Assembly: GCF_000834655.1 (NCBI RefSeq)
Contig: NZ_JXQQ01000041.1
Span: 54,633 to 118,632, forward strand
Direction of reading: 5' to 3'
Length of the DNA stretch: 64,000 nucleotides
Source of the DNA: Variovorax paradoxus
GTDB lineage: Bacteria > Pseudomonadota > Gammaproteobacteria > Burkholderiales > Burkholderiaceae_C
The notes under the pieces were generated by a model that did not search any database, was not told the DNA's origin, and saw only the letters and a list, made by a program, of their open reading frames with translations. The position numbers and the translations under genes were made by a program. Shown here in pieces: positions 17,525-25,387 of the stretch; the first letter of the stretch is position 1, and each line of letters opens with the position of its first letter.

Positions 17525-18678
17525 ATGCCTCCGTCACGCCGATCGGCGCCGCCCCCAGCGCCTCGCGCGCACCCGCACCGATCTCCCCGGTCGAGGAAAT
17601 CGTGGCCGAGCTGGCCGCGGGCCGCATGGTCATCCTGGTCGACGAGGAAGACCGCGAGAACGAAGGCGACATCGTCATCGCGGCCGACCACATCACGCCC
17701 GAAGCGATCAACTTCATGGCGCGCCATGCGCGCGGCCTGATCTGCCTCACGCTCTCGCGCGAAATGTGCGAACGGCTGCAGCTGCCGCCGATGGTCCAGC
17801 GCAACGGCGCCAAGCATTCGACCGCCTTCACGGTGTCGATCGAAGCGGCCGAAGGCGTGACCACCGGCATCTCGGCCGCCGACCGCGCCCGCACCGTGCA
17901 GGCCGCCGTCGCGCGCAACGCTGTGGCCGCCGACCTCGTGCAGCCCGGCCACATCTTCCCGCTGCAGGCGGTCGATGGCGGCGTGCTGATGCGCGCAGGC
18001 CATACCGAAGCCGGCTGCGACCTCGCTGCCATGGCCGGCTGCTCGCCCGCCTCGGTGATCTGCGAGGTGATGAACGAAGACGGCACGATGGCGCGCCTGC
18101 CCGACCTGCAGATCTTCGCGGCCGAGCACGACATCAAGATCGGCACCATCGCCGCGCTCATCGAGCACCGCAGCCGCGTCGAATCGCTGGTCGAGAAGGT
18201 CGGCTGCCGCGAGATTCAAACCGCCTGGGGCGCCTTCACCGCTCACGCGTTCATCGACAAGCCCAGCCGCGGCGTGCACCTGGCGCTGGTGCGCGGCACG
18301 TGGGCGCCCGAAGACACGGTGTCGGTGCGCGTGCACGAGCCGCTCTCGGTGCTCGATGCGCTCGAGATCAACCGGTCGCTGCACTCCTGGAGCCTGGACG
18401 CCAGCCTCTCGCACATCGCGACCGAGGGCAAGGGCGTGGCGGTGCTGCTGAACTGCGGCGAAACCGCCGGCGAGTTGCTCGCCCAATTCGACGGCACCGC
18501 GCGCCCCGCGCAGGCCCCCGAGCGCGGCCGCATGGACCTGCGCAGCTACGGCATCGGCGCGCAGATCCTGCGCGACTGCGGCGTGCACAAGATGAACCTG
18601 CTGGGCACGCCGCGTCGCATGCCGAGCATGGCAGCAGGCTACGGCCTGGAGATCGCCGGCTACCTCACGAAAGACTGA
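17521..18678 (+). CDS. ribBA: 3,4-dihydroxy-2-butanone-4-phosphate synthase with degenerate GTP cyclohydrolase II domain (RibBA/RibBX-like)
   Basis: This 385-residue protein has an intact RibB half (about residues 20-220) with LVDEEDRENEGDIVIAADH and RAGHTEAGCDLAAMAG, which makes 3,4-dihydroxy-2-butanone 4-phosphate from ribulose 5-phosphate. The C-terminal half is recognisably RibA-derived (AWGAFTAHAF, HLALVRG, RSYGIGAQILRDCGVHKMNLL). However, the zinc-binding segment that should read like SECLTGD..RCDC is replaced by VRVHEPLSVLDALEINR, and the QEGRG block is missing. GTP cyclohydrolase II activity is therefore unlikely, and a separate ribA would be needed elsewhere. Similar RibB proteins with a non-catalytic RibA-like tail have been called RibBX. 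Start overlaps ribE. Confidence 0.92.
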   Translation: MNASVTPIGAAPSASRAPAPISPVEEIVAELAAGRMVILVDEEDRENEGDIVIAADHITPEAINFMARHARGLICLTLSREMCERLQLPPMVQRNGAKHSTAFTVSIEAAEGVTTGISAADRARTVQAAVARNAVAADLVQPGHIFPLQAVDGGVLMRAGHTEAGCDLAAMAGCSPASVICEVMNEDGTMARLPDLQIFAAEHDIKIGTIAALIEHRSRVESLVEKVGCREIQTAWGAFTAHAFIDKPSRGVHLALVRGTWAPEDTVSVRVHEPLSVLDALEINRSLHSWSLDASLSHIATEGKGVAVLLNCGETAGELLAQFDGTARPAQAPERGRMDLRSYGIGAQILRDCGVHKMNLLGTPRRMPSMAAGYGLEIAGYLTKD

Positions 18679-18684
18679 ACGACC

Positions 18685-19146
18685 ATGCAAGGTTCAAACA
18701 AGGGCGAGACCAAGCTCAATGGCAAGGGCCTGCGCATCGGCATCGTGCAGGCGCGCTTCAACGCCGACATCACCGATGCGCTGGCGGCCGCGTGCCTGGC
18801 CGAACTCGAAGCGCTGGGCGTGGCCGCAGCCGACATCCATCACCTGAAGGTGCCGGGCGCCCTCGAAGTGCCCGTGGCACTGCAGGCGCTGGCCGAGCGC
18901 GGCGGCTATCACGCGCTCGTCGCGCTGGGCTGCATCATCCGCGGCGAGACCTACCACTTCGAACTGGTGGCCAACGAATCGGGCGCGAGCGTGAGCCGCA
19001 TCGCGCTCGACTACCGCCTTCCCATCGCCAACGCGATCCTCACCACCGAAAACCTCGAGCAGGCCATTGCACGGCAGACCGACAAGGGCCGCGATGCAGC
19101 CCAGGTCGCGGTCGAGATGGCGCAACTGCTGGCCACCCTTTCATGA
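18685..19146 (+). CDS. ribH: 6,7-dimethyl-8-ribityllumazine synthase
   Basis: RibH condenses the RibB and RibD products into the lumazine precursor of riboflavin and forms icosahedral or decameric shells. The 153-residue sequence has the diagnostic blocks GIVQARFN, VPGALEVPVAL, ALGCIIRGETYHFELV and the C-terminal KGRDAAQVAVEMA. It follows ribBA by 6 bp and overlaps nusB by the ATGA arrangement. Confidence 0.97.
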   Translation: MQGSNKGETKLNGKGLRIGIVQARFNADITDALAAACLAELEALGVAAADIHHLKVPGALEVPVALQALAERGGYHALVALGCIIRGETYHFELVANESGASVSRIALDYRLPIANAILTTENLEQAIARQTDKGRDAAQVAVEMAQLLATLS

Positions 19147-19679
19147 CCGAAGACACCACCAAGGCAGGCGGCGCCAAGCCCCGCCAGTCGCGCACGGGCC
19201 TCACCAGCACGGGCGCACGCAAGGCTTCGGCCAAGTCCAACCGCAGCCGCGCACGCGAGTTCGCGCTGCAGGCGCTCTACCAGCACCTGGTGGGCCGCAA
19301 CGACCCGACCGACATCGACCACTTCACGCGCGACCTCGCCGGCTTCCACAAGGCCGACGCCGCGCACTACGACGCGCTGCTGCACGGCTCGATCGACAAC
19401 GCCGAGCAGCTCGACGCGCTGATCCGTCCGCTGCTGGACCGCAAGTTCGAGGAAATCTCGCCCATCGAGCACGCCGTGATGTGGATCGGCGTGTACGAAT
19501 TCCAGAATTGCCCCGACGTGCCGTGGCGCGTGGTGCTCAACGAGTGCATCGAACTCGCCAAGGAATTCGGCGGCACCGACGGCCACAAGTATGTGAACGC
19601 GGTGCTCAACGGCCTGGCACCGCAGTTCCGGCCGCTCGAAGTGGAAGCCGACCGCGCATCCGGCAAGGCCAAGGCATGA
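19143..19679 (+). CDS. nusB: Transcription antitermination factor NusB
   Basis: NusB binds boxA RNA with NusE and supports antitermination in rRNA operons. The 178-residue protein has a basic N-terminal tail of about 30 residues and then the all-helical NusB fold (SRAREFALQALYQHLVG, PIEHAVMWIGVYEF, RVVLNECIELAKEFGG and YVNAVLNGLA). ribH-nusB is a conserved pair in proteobacteria. Start and stop both lie in ATGA overlaps. Confidence 0.96.
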   Translation: MTEDTTKAGGAKPRQSRTGLTSTGARKASAKSNRSRAREFALQALYQHLVGRNDPTDIDHFTRDLAGFHKADAAHYDALLHGSIDNAEQLDALIRPLLDRKFEEISPIEHAVMWIGVYEFQNCPDVPWRVVLNECIELAKEFGGTDGHKYVNAVLNGLAPQFRPLEVEADRASGKAKA

Positions 19680-20872
19680 GGATCTCGACGCGCGCGCAGC
19701 GCATCGAACCCTTTTACGTGATGGAGGTGGCGAAAGCCGCCGGTGTGTTGGCCCGCGACGTGGCGCACACCGACCGGCCGATGATCTTCCTGAACATCGG
19801 CGAGCCAGATTTCACCGCGCCCCCGCTGGTGCAGGAAGCCGCCCTTCGCGCCGTGCGCGCCGGCGCCACGCAGTACACGCAGGCCACGGGCCTCGACCAC
19901 CTGCGCGAACGCATCAGCGGCTGGTACCGCGAGCGCTTCGATGTCGACGTGCCCGCCCGCCGCATCGTCGTGACGGCCGGCGCCTCGGCCGCCTTGCAAC
20001 TCGCATGCCTCGCGCTCATCGAGTCGGGCGACGAGATCCTGCTGCCCGACCCCAGCTACCCTTGCAATCGCCACTTCGTGAGCGCCGCGGACGGCAAGGC
20101 AGTTCTCATCCCGACGACGGCCGAAGAGCGCTTTCAGCTCACCGCCGCCAAGGTCGAGGCCGCCTGGACCGACAAGACGCGCGGCGTGCTGCTCGCCTCG
20201 CCGTCCAACCCGACCGGCACCTCGATCGCGCCCGACGAACTGCGCCGCATCCACGAGGTGGTTTCCGCGCGCGGCGGCATCACGCTGATCGACGAGATCT
20301 ACCTGGGCCTGTCGTACGACGACACCTTCGGGCAGACGGCGCTGGCCATCGACGACAACGTCATCAGCATCAACAGCTTCAGCAAGTACTTCAACATGAC
20401 CGGCTGGCGCCTGGGCTGGCTGGTGGTGCCCGAGGTGTTGGTGCCGGTGGTCGAGCGCCTTGCGCAAAACCTCTTCATCTGCGCGAGCACGGTGTCGCAG
20501 TACGCCGCGCTCGCCTGCTTCGAGGCCGAGAGCATCGCCGAGTACGAACGGCGCCGGGCCGAATTCAAGGCGCGCCGCGACTGGTTCATTCCGCAACTGA
20601 ACGCGCTGGGCCTGAACGTGCCCGTGGTGCCCGATGGCGCCTTCTACGCCTGGGCCGACTGCACCAGCTTCGCCGAGAAGCTCGGCATCTCGGGCAGCTG
20701 GGATTTCGCCTTCGAGACCATGAAGCGCGCCCACGTCGCCGTCACGCCGGGCCGCGACTTCGGCACCGCGGAGACGGCGAAGTTCGTGCGCTTCTCCACC
20801 GCAAGCTCGATGGCGCATCTGAAGGAATCGGTCGAGCGCCTGCGGGCAATGGCCGAGAACCGGGCTGCATGA
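19676..20872 (+). CDS. Pyridoxal phosphate-dependent class I/II aminotransferase
   Basis: This 398-residue enzyme has the fold-type I signature SFSKYFNMTGWRLGW with the PLP lysine, the cofactor-loop ASPSNPTGT and the substrate-site Arg in KFVRFSTAS. The sequence resembles aspartate/alanine-type aminotransferases used in amino-acid synthesis; the substrate cannot be fixed from sequence. It is translationally coupled to nusB (ATGA overlap) and ends in a repeat-derived micro-ORF leading into ybgC. Confidence 0.88.
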   Translation: MRISTRAQRIEPFYVMEVAKAAGVLARDVAHTDRPMIFLNIGEPDFTAPPLVQEAALRAVRAGATQYTQATGLDHLRERISGWYRERFDVDVPARRIVVTAGASAALQLACLALIESGDEILLPDPSYPCNRHFVSAADGKAVLIPTTAEERFQLTAAKVEAAWTDKTRGVLLASPSNPTGTSIAPDELRRIHEVVSARGGITLIDEIYLGLSYDDTFGQTALAIDDNVISINSFSKYFNMTGWRLGWLVVPEVLVPVVERLAQNLFICASTVSQYAALACFEAESIAEYERRRAEFKARRDWFIPQLNALGLNVPVVPDGAFYAWADCTSFAEKLGISGSWDFAFETMKRAHVAVTPGRDFGTAETAKFVRFSTASSMAHLKESVERLRAMAENRAA

Positions 20873-20924
20873 GCGCCGCGCCGGGCCGCCCCAGGCAAGC
20901 TCGCGCCGCAGTGCAACGCACGGA
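20869..20924 (+). repeat. Dispersed junction repeat, copy D
   Basis: About 55 bp, beginning at the stop codon of the upstream gene, are nearly identical to copy E at 26605-26660 (shared cores GCGCCGGGCCGCCCCA and CGCAGTGC). The core CCGGGCCGCCCCAAGGCA also occurs in copy C near 36000 on the other strand. Confidence 0.7.
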
Positions 20925-20937
20925 GGCATGCCGGTGA
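20869..20937 (+). CDS. Repeat-derived 22-residue micro-ORF at the aminotransferase-ybgC junction
   Basis: The ATG overlaps the aminotransferase stop as ATGA, and the frame ends inside the start of ybgC. The peptide reads MSxAPGRPxxARxAV followed by a variable tail, and almost the same peptide is encoded at 26605-26673. This is more likely a dispersed repeat that happens to couple translation between genes than a functional protein. Confidence 0.3.
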   Translation: MSAAPGRPRQARAAVQRTEACR

Positions 20938-21392
20938 GCTACGCATTCCCGATCCGCGTCTACTGGGAAGACACCGACGCCGGCGGCATCGTGTTCTACG
21001 CCAACTACCTGAAGTTCATGGAGCGCGGGCGCACCGAGTGGCTGCGCTCCCTGGGCATCGCGCAGCGCAAGCTGCGCGAAGAAACCGGCGGCCAGTTCGT
21101 CGTGAGCGAAACGCAGCTCAAATACCATCGGCCCTCGCGGCTGGACGACGAACTTCTGGTGACCGCCGATGTTCAACAACTGGGCACGGCGTCATTGATA
21201 ATCAGACAGCAAGTGCTATCAAAAACAGAGCAAGAGCGAACCGGTGCGCCGGAACCGGTCTTGCTGTGCGAAGGCACGATCCGCATCGGGTGGGTGGATG
21301 CCGCCACATTGCGCCCCGCACGCATACCGCCCCAGGTTTCGGGAACCCTCGAGCGCCGCGGCGGCTCCATGACTCAACCTTTCAAGCCATGA
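20928..21392 (+). CDS. ybgC: Tol-Pal system acyl-CoA thioesterase YbgC
   Basis: YbgC is a hotdog-fold acyl-CoA thioesterase encoded with tol-pal. The 154-residue protein has the catalytic region VYWEDTDAGGIVFYANYLKF with the active-site Asp. An AT-rich stretch at 21193-21243 encodes LIIRQQVLSKTEQERTG and looks like an in-frame repeat insertion that lengthens the family's usual C-terminal strand region. The ATG at 20928 follows CGGAGG. The stop overlaps tolQ as ATGA. Confidence 0.92.
   Translation: MPVSYAFPIRVYWEDTDAGGIVFYANYLKFMERGRTEWLRSLGIAQRKLREETGGQFVVSETQLKYHRPSRLDDELLVTADVQQLGTASLIIRQQVLSKTEQERTGAPEPVLLCEGTIRIGWVDAATLRPARIPPQVSGTLERRGGSMTQPFKP
21193..21243 (+). repeat. AT-rich repeat-like insertion within ybgC
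   Basis: In a gene of about 65-70 percent GC this 50-bp stretch is clearly lower and contains the inverted pair TTGATA (21195-21200) and TATCAA (21217-21222). The segment AAGTGCTATCAAAAACAGAG resembles a small dispersed element I associate with Comamonadaceae genomes, but this is from memory and unverified. It keeps the frame open. Confidence 0.4.
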
Positions 21393-22111
21393 ACCAAGAT
21401 CTTTCCATCATCAACCTCCTGCTCCACGCCAGTTTCGTGGTGCAACTGGTCGTGCTCCTGCTCGTGATCGTCTCGATCGCCAGCTGGGCCGCGATCATCC
21501 GCAAGTACTTCGCGTTGCGGCGCATGCGCGCGCTGAACGACGACTTCGAGCGCGAGTTCTGGTCGGGCACCAGCCTGAACGAGCTGTTTGCCTCGGCCGC
21601 CCAGAACGCCAAGTTCGCGGGCCCCATGGAGCGCATCTTCGCTTCGGGCATGCGCGAGTACCAGAAGCTGCGCGAGCGCCACGTGAGCGACCCCGCCACC
21701 CTGCTGGACGGCGCCCGCCGCGCGATGCGCGCGAGCTTCCAGCGCGAGCTCGACGCAGCCGAGCAGAACCTCTCGTTCCTGGCGACCGTCGGTTCGGTGT
21801 CGCCCTATGTGGGCCTGTTCGGCACGGTCTGGGGGATCATGCATGCCTTCACGGGCCTGGCGGCCCTTGCGCAGGTGACGCTCGCCACCGTGGCGCCCGG
21901 CATCGCCGAAGCGCTGGTGGCCACGGCCATCGGCCTCTTCGCCGCGATTCCCGCGGTGGTCGGCTACAACCGCTTCGCCCGCGAGATCGACAAGATCGCC
22001 ATCGCCTTGGAGACCTACATCGAGGAGTTCTCCAACATCCTGCAGCGCAACCTCTCGGCCAACCCGGGCGCCGCCGCAGCAGCCACCACGTCGGCTCCGG
22101 CCAACCGTTGA
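21389..22111 (+). CDS. tolQ: Tol-Pal system proton-channel subunit TolQ
   Basis: TolQ forms the pmf-driven motor with TolR in the inner membrane and energises TolA during cell division. The 240-residue sequence has three membrane segments (about residues 15-35, 130-155, 170-195) and the MotA/ExbB signature VGLFGTVWGIMHAFTGLA and IAEALVATAIGLFAAIPAV. It is translationally coupled to ybgC. Confidence 0.96.
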   Translation: MNQDLSIINLLLHASFVVQLVVLLLVIVSIASWAAIIRKYFALRRMRALNDDFEREFWSGTSLNELFASAAQNAKFAGPMERIFASGMREYQKLRERHVSDPATLLDGARRAMRASFQRELDAAEQNLSFLATVGSVSPYVGLFGTVWGIMHAFTGLAALAQVTLATVAPGIAEALVATAIGLFAAIPAVVGYNRFAREIDKIAIALETYIEEFSNILQRNLSANPGAAAAATTSAPANR

Positions 22112-22125
22112 ACGGATAGCAACGC

Positions 22126-22563
<438 letters not shown>

Positions 22564-22566
22564 GGC

Positions 22567-23478
22567 ATGTCGCTCGCATTGGATCGCCCCGAGTTCGCGC
22601 CGCCGCCGCAGCGCGGCACGCCGCGCGCCGTCGTGCTCGCCCTCATTGCGCATGCGCTGCTGATCGCCGCGCTGACGTGGGGCGTGCGCTGGCGCAGCGA
22701 GGCCGACGAAGGCGCCGTCGATGCGGAGCTGTGGTCGTCCACGGTGCAACAGGCCGCGCCGCGCCTGTCCGCACCACCGGCGCCGACGCCCGCTCCCGCA
22801 CCGCCCCCGCCTGCTCCCACGCCACCGCCGCCGCCCGCAGCCAAGGCCCCCGAGCCCGCGCCTGCACCCAAGGCCCCCGACATTTCCCTGGAGCGCGAGA
22901 AGAAGCTCAAGGAGCAGAAGGAACAGAAGGAGCGCGAGCTCGAGCAGCAGCAACAGCAAAAGAAGAAAGAGCTCGAAGCCAGGCAGCGTGCCGAAGACGA
23001 GGCACAGCGCAAGAAGGAACAGCAGCAGAAGCTCGCCGAGCAGAAGAAGCAGCAGGAAGCCGAGGCCAAGCAGGCTGAAGCCAAGAAGGCCGAGGCCGCA
23101 GCCAAGCAGGCCGCTGCCGACCGCGCCGCCACGCTCAAGCGCATGCAGGGTCTCGCGGGCGCGAGCGGTGCCGACGATTCGAAGGGTACGGCGCTGCGTT
23201 CGTCGGGCCCGTCGAGCGGCTACGCTGGACGCATCGCTGCGGCGGTCAAGCCCAACATCACCTTCGACAACAGCACCGTCGACGGCAATCCCGCGGCCGA
23301 GTTCGCAGTGAATCTCGCGCCCGACGGCACCATCGTCGGCGTGAAGCTCACCAAGTCAAGCGGGCTGCCGGCCTGGGACGAAGCAGCCGAACGCGGCCTG
23401 CACAAGACCGAAAAAGTGCCGCGCGACATCGACGGACGCATTTTTCCGTCGCTCATCGTGACGCTGCGTCCCAAGTAG
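22567..23478 (+). CDS. tolA: Tol-Pal system protein TolA (TonB-like energy transducer)
   Basis: TolA spans the periplasm and passes TolQR energy to Pal and TolB. The 303-residue protein has an N-terminal membrane anchor (about residues 19-38), a Pro/Ala-rich stretch (about 65-105), a long Lys/Glu/Gln coiled coil (about 105-195) and a TonB/TolA C-terminal domain (VDGNPAAEFAVNLAPDGTIV onward). It starts 3 bp after tolR. Unlike the usual order, tolB and pal do not follow; an ftsI-type gene does. Confidence 0.93.
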   Translation: MSLALDRPEFAPPPQRGTPRAVVLALIAHALLIAALTWGVRWRSEADEGAVDAELWSSTVQQAAPRLSAPPAPTPAPAPPPPAPTPPPPPAAKAPEPAPAPKAPDISLEREKKLKEQKEQKERELEQQQQQKKKELEARQRAEDEAQRKKEQQQKLAEQKKQQEAEAKQAEAKKAEAAAKQAAADRAATLKRMQGLAGASGADDSKGTALRSSGPSSGYAGRIAAAVKPNITFDNSTVDGNPAAEFAVNLAPDGTIVGVKLTKSSGLPAWDEAAERGLHKTEKVPRDIDGRIFPSLIVTLRPK

Positions 23479-23524
23479 ATTCCGGCCGGGGCGCGCCTAA
23501 CGCGCAGCTAAGAAAACGAGGGCC

Positions 23525-23565
23525 TTCCGGGTGACGGACACGTCACCCGGAACTCGATAATCGAG
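23525..23565. repeat. Inverted repeats between tolA and the ftsI-type gene
   Basis: A perfect 11-bp palindromic arm (TTCCGGGTGAC, 6-nt loop, GTCACCCGGAA, 23525-23552) is followed at once by CTCGA-TAA-TCGAG (23553-23565). There is no T tract, so it is not a standard terminator. GATAAT within the second palindrome could be a -10 for the downstream gene. It ends 5 bp before the ATG at 23571. Confidence 0.55.
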
Positions 23566-23570
23566 GGCTC

Positions 23571-25301
23571 ATGAATCCCAATGGCCGCATCCGCTACGGC
23601 AGCAGCCCGCTGCTCGCCAGCCCCACCCCCGTCTGGCGCAGCAAGTTCATCGTGGCCAGCATCGCCTTCGGCTTCGTGCTGCTGGCGGGCCGGGCCGCCT
23701 ACGTACAGGTGTTCAATCACGACTTCTTCCAGCACCAGGGCGAAGTGCGCTACCAGCGCACGCTGGAACTGCCCGCGAACCGCGGGCGCATCCTCGACCG
23801 CAACGGGCTGATCCTCGCTTCCGACATCCCCGCGCCCAGCATCTGGGCCATTCCCGAGGACATCGAGCGCGACGACCCTGCCGTGCAGGCCAAGCTCAGG
23901 CAGGCGGCAAAGCTCCTCGGCATGCCGCAAAAGGAGTTCGACAAGAAGCTCGAGGACGAGGACAAGAGCTTCGTCTGGATCAAGCGCCAGGTCGACACCG
24001 CCGTCGGCAAGCAGGTTGCCGAGCTCGGCATCAAGGGCCTCTATCTGCGCCGGGACTACCGGCGCCAATACCCCGAGGGCGAGGCGGCCGCGCACCTGGC
24101 GGGCTTCACCGACGTCGAGGACATCGGGCAGGAAGGCGTGGAGCTCGCCTTCAACAACGAGCTGGCCGGCAAGGCGGGCTCGCGCCACGTCATCAAGGAC
24201 CGCCTGGGCCACATCGTGGAAGACACCGAAGACCAGGTGCCGCCGACCGATGGCCACGACATCCAGCTGAGCATCGACGACCGGGTGCAGTTCGTGGCCT
24301 ACGAGAAGATCCGCGACGCCGTGGTCGCCAACAAGGCCCGGGCAGGCAGCGTGGTGGTGGTCGATGCCGAAACCGGCGAGTTGCTCGCCATGGCCAACTA
24401 CCCCAGCTACGACCCCAACGACCGCCGCAACCTCACCGGCGAACAGCTGCGCAACCGCGCGATGACCGACGTGTTCGAGCCGGGGTCGACGATGAAGCCG
24501 ATCACCATCGCCACCGCGCTGCAGCTGGGGCGCGTGACGCCGCAGACCATCATCGACACCAACCCGGGCCGCATCACCGTGGCCGGCGCCACGATCCACG
24601 ACGACGAGAACTTCGGCGTGCTCACGGTGCAGGGCGTGATCCAGAAGTCGAGCAACGTGGGCGCCACCAGGATCTCGCAGCGCATGTCGGCGCAGGAAAT
24701 GTGGAACTCGTTCACCTCGCTGGGCCTCGGCCAGAAACCGCAGACGATCTTTCCCGGTGCGGTGACCGGGCGCCTGCGGCCCTGGAAGTCGTGGCGGCCG
24801 ATCGAGCAGGCCACCATGTCGTATGGCTACGGCCTCTCGGCGTCGCTGTTCCAGATCGCGCATGCCTACACGGCCTTCGCGCACGACGGAGAGGTCATCC
24901 CTGTGGGCCTCTTGAAGAGCACCGACACCGATCCGCCCGGCGTGCAGGTGTTCTCGCCGCAGGTCGCGAGCGAGGTGCGAAAGATGATGCACCTGGCCGC
25001 CGCGCCCGGCGGCACCGCGCCGCTCGCGCAGACCGAGGGCTACTCGGTCGGCGGCAAGACCGGCACCGCGCACAAGCAGGTCGGCAAGGGCTACGCGAGC
25101 AACAAGTACCGCGCCTGGTACACCGGCATGTCGCCGATCGACAAGCCCCGCATCATCGTCGCGGTGATGATCGACGAGCCCGGCGCGGGCAAGTACTTCG
25201 GAGGTCTCGTCGCGGCGCCGGTGTTCAGCCAGGTGGTGCAGCAGACGCTGCGCATCCTGAACGTGCTGCCCGACCTGCCGGTGGCGTCGATGGCGCATTG
25301 A
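23571..25301 (+). CDS. Penicillin-binding protein, FtsI/PBP3-type peptidoglycan transpeptidase
   Basis: This 576-residue class B PBP has one N-terminal membrane segment (about residues 22-45), a pedestal domain beginning RGRILDRNGLILASDIPAPS, and a transpeptidase domain with the three active-site motifs: STMK (S306, K309), SSN and KTGT. The FtsI-type signatures FEPGSTMKP and YGYGLSASLFQIAHAY are clear. It sits next to tolA rather than in a division/cell-wall cluster, so it may be a second FtsI paralogue. No ribosome binding site is obvious directly before the ATG. The stop codon lies within the first two copies of an 11-bp tandem repeat. Confidence 0.88.
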   Translation: MNPNGRIRYGSSPLLASPTPVWRSKFIVASIAFGFVLLAGRAAYVQVFNHDFFQHQGEVRYQRTLELPANRGRILDRNGLILASDIPAPSIWAIPEDIERDDPAVQAKLRQAAKLLGMPQKEFDKKLEDEDKSFVWIKRQVDTAVGKQVAELGIKGLYLRRDYRRQYPEGEAAAHLAGFTDVEDIGQEGVELAFNNELAGKAGSRHVIKDRLGHIVEDTEDQVPPTDGHDIQLSIDDRVQFVAYEKIRDAVVANKARAGSVVVVDAETGELLAMANYPSYDPNDRRNLTGEQLRNRAMTDVFEPGSTMKPITIATALQLGRVTPQTIIDTNPGRITVAGATIHDDENFGVLTVQGVIQKSSNVGATRISQRMSAQEMWNSFTSLGLGQKPQTIFPGAVTGRLRPWKSWRPIEQATMSYGYGLSASLFQIAHAYTAFAHDGEVIPVGLLKSTDTDPPGVQVFSPQVASEVRKMMHLAAAPGGTAPLAQTEGYSVGGKTGTAHKQVGKGYASNKYRAWYTGMSPIDKPRIIVAVMIDEPGAGKYFGGLVAAPVFSQVVQQTLRILNVLPDLPVASMAH

Positions 25302-25333
25302 TGGCGCATTGATGGCGCCTCGATGGCGCATTG
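25290..25333 (+). repeat. Four tandem copies of an 11-bp repeat across a stop codon
   Basis: The unit ATGGCGCATTG occurs at 25290-25300, 25301-25311, 25323-25333, and once with two changes at 25312-25322. The stop TGA of the PBP gene is formed across the junction of copies 1 and 2, so copy-number change downstream would leave the protein end unaltered. Confidence 0.85.
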
Positions 25334-25387
25334 CCTGCACCTCGCTCGTTTAGGATCGTCGGCAATTCATTGCCTGGCGCTCCTGAC

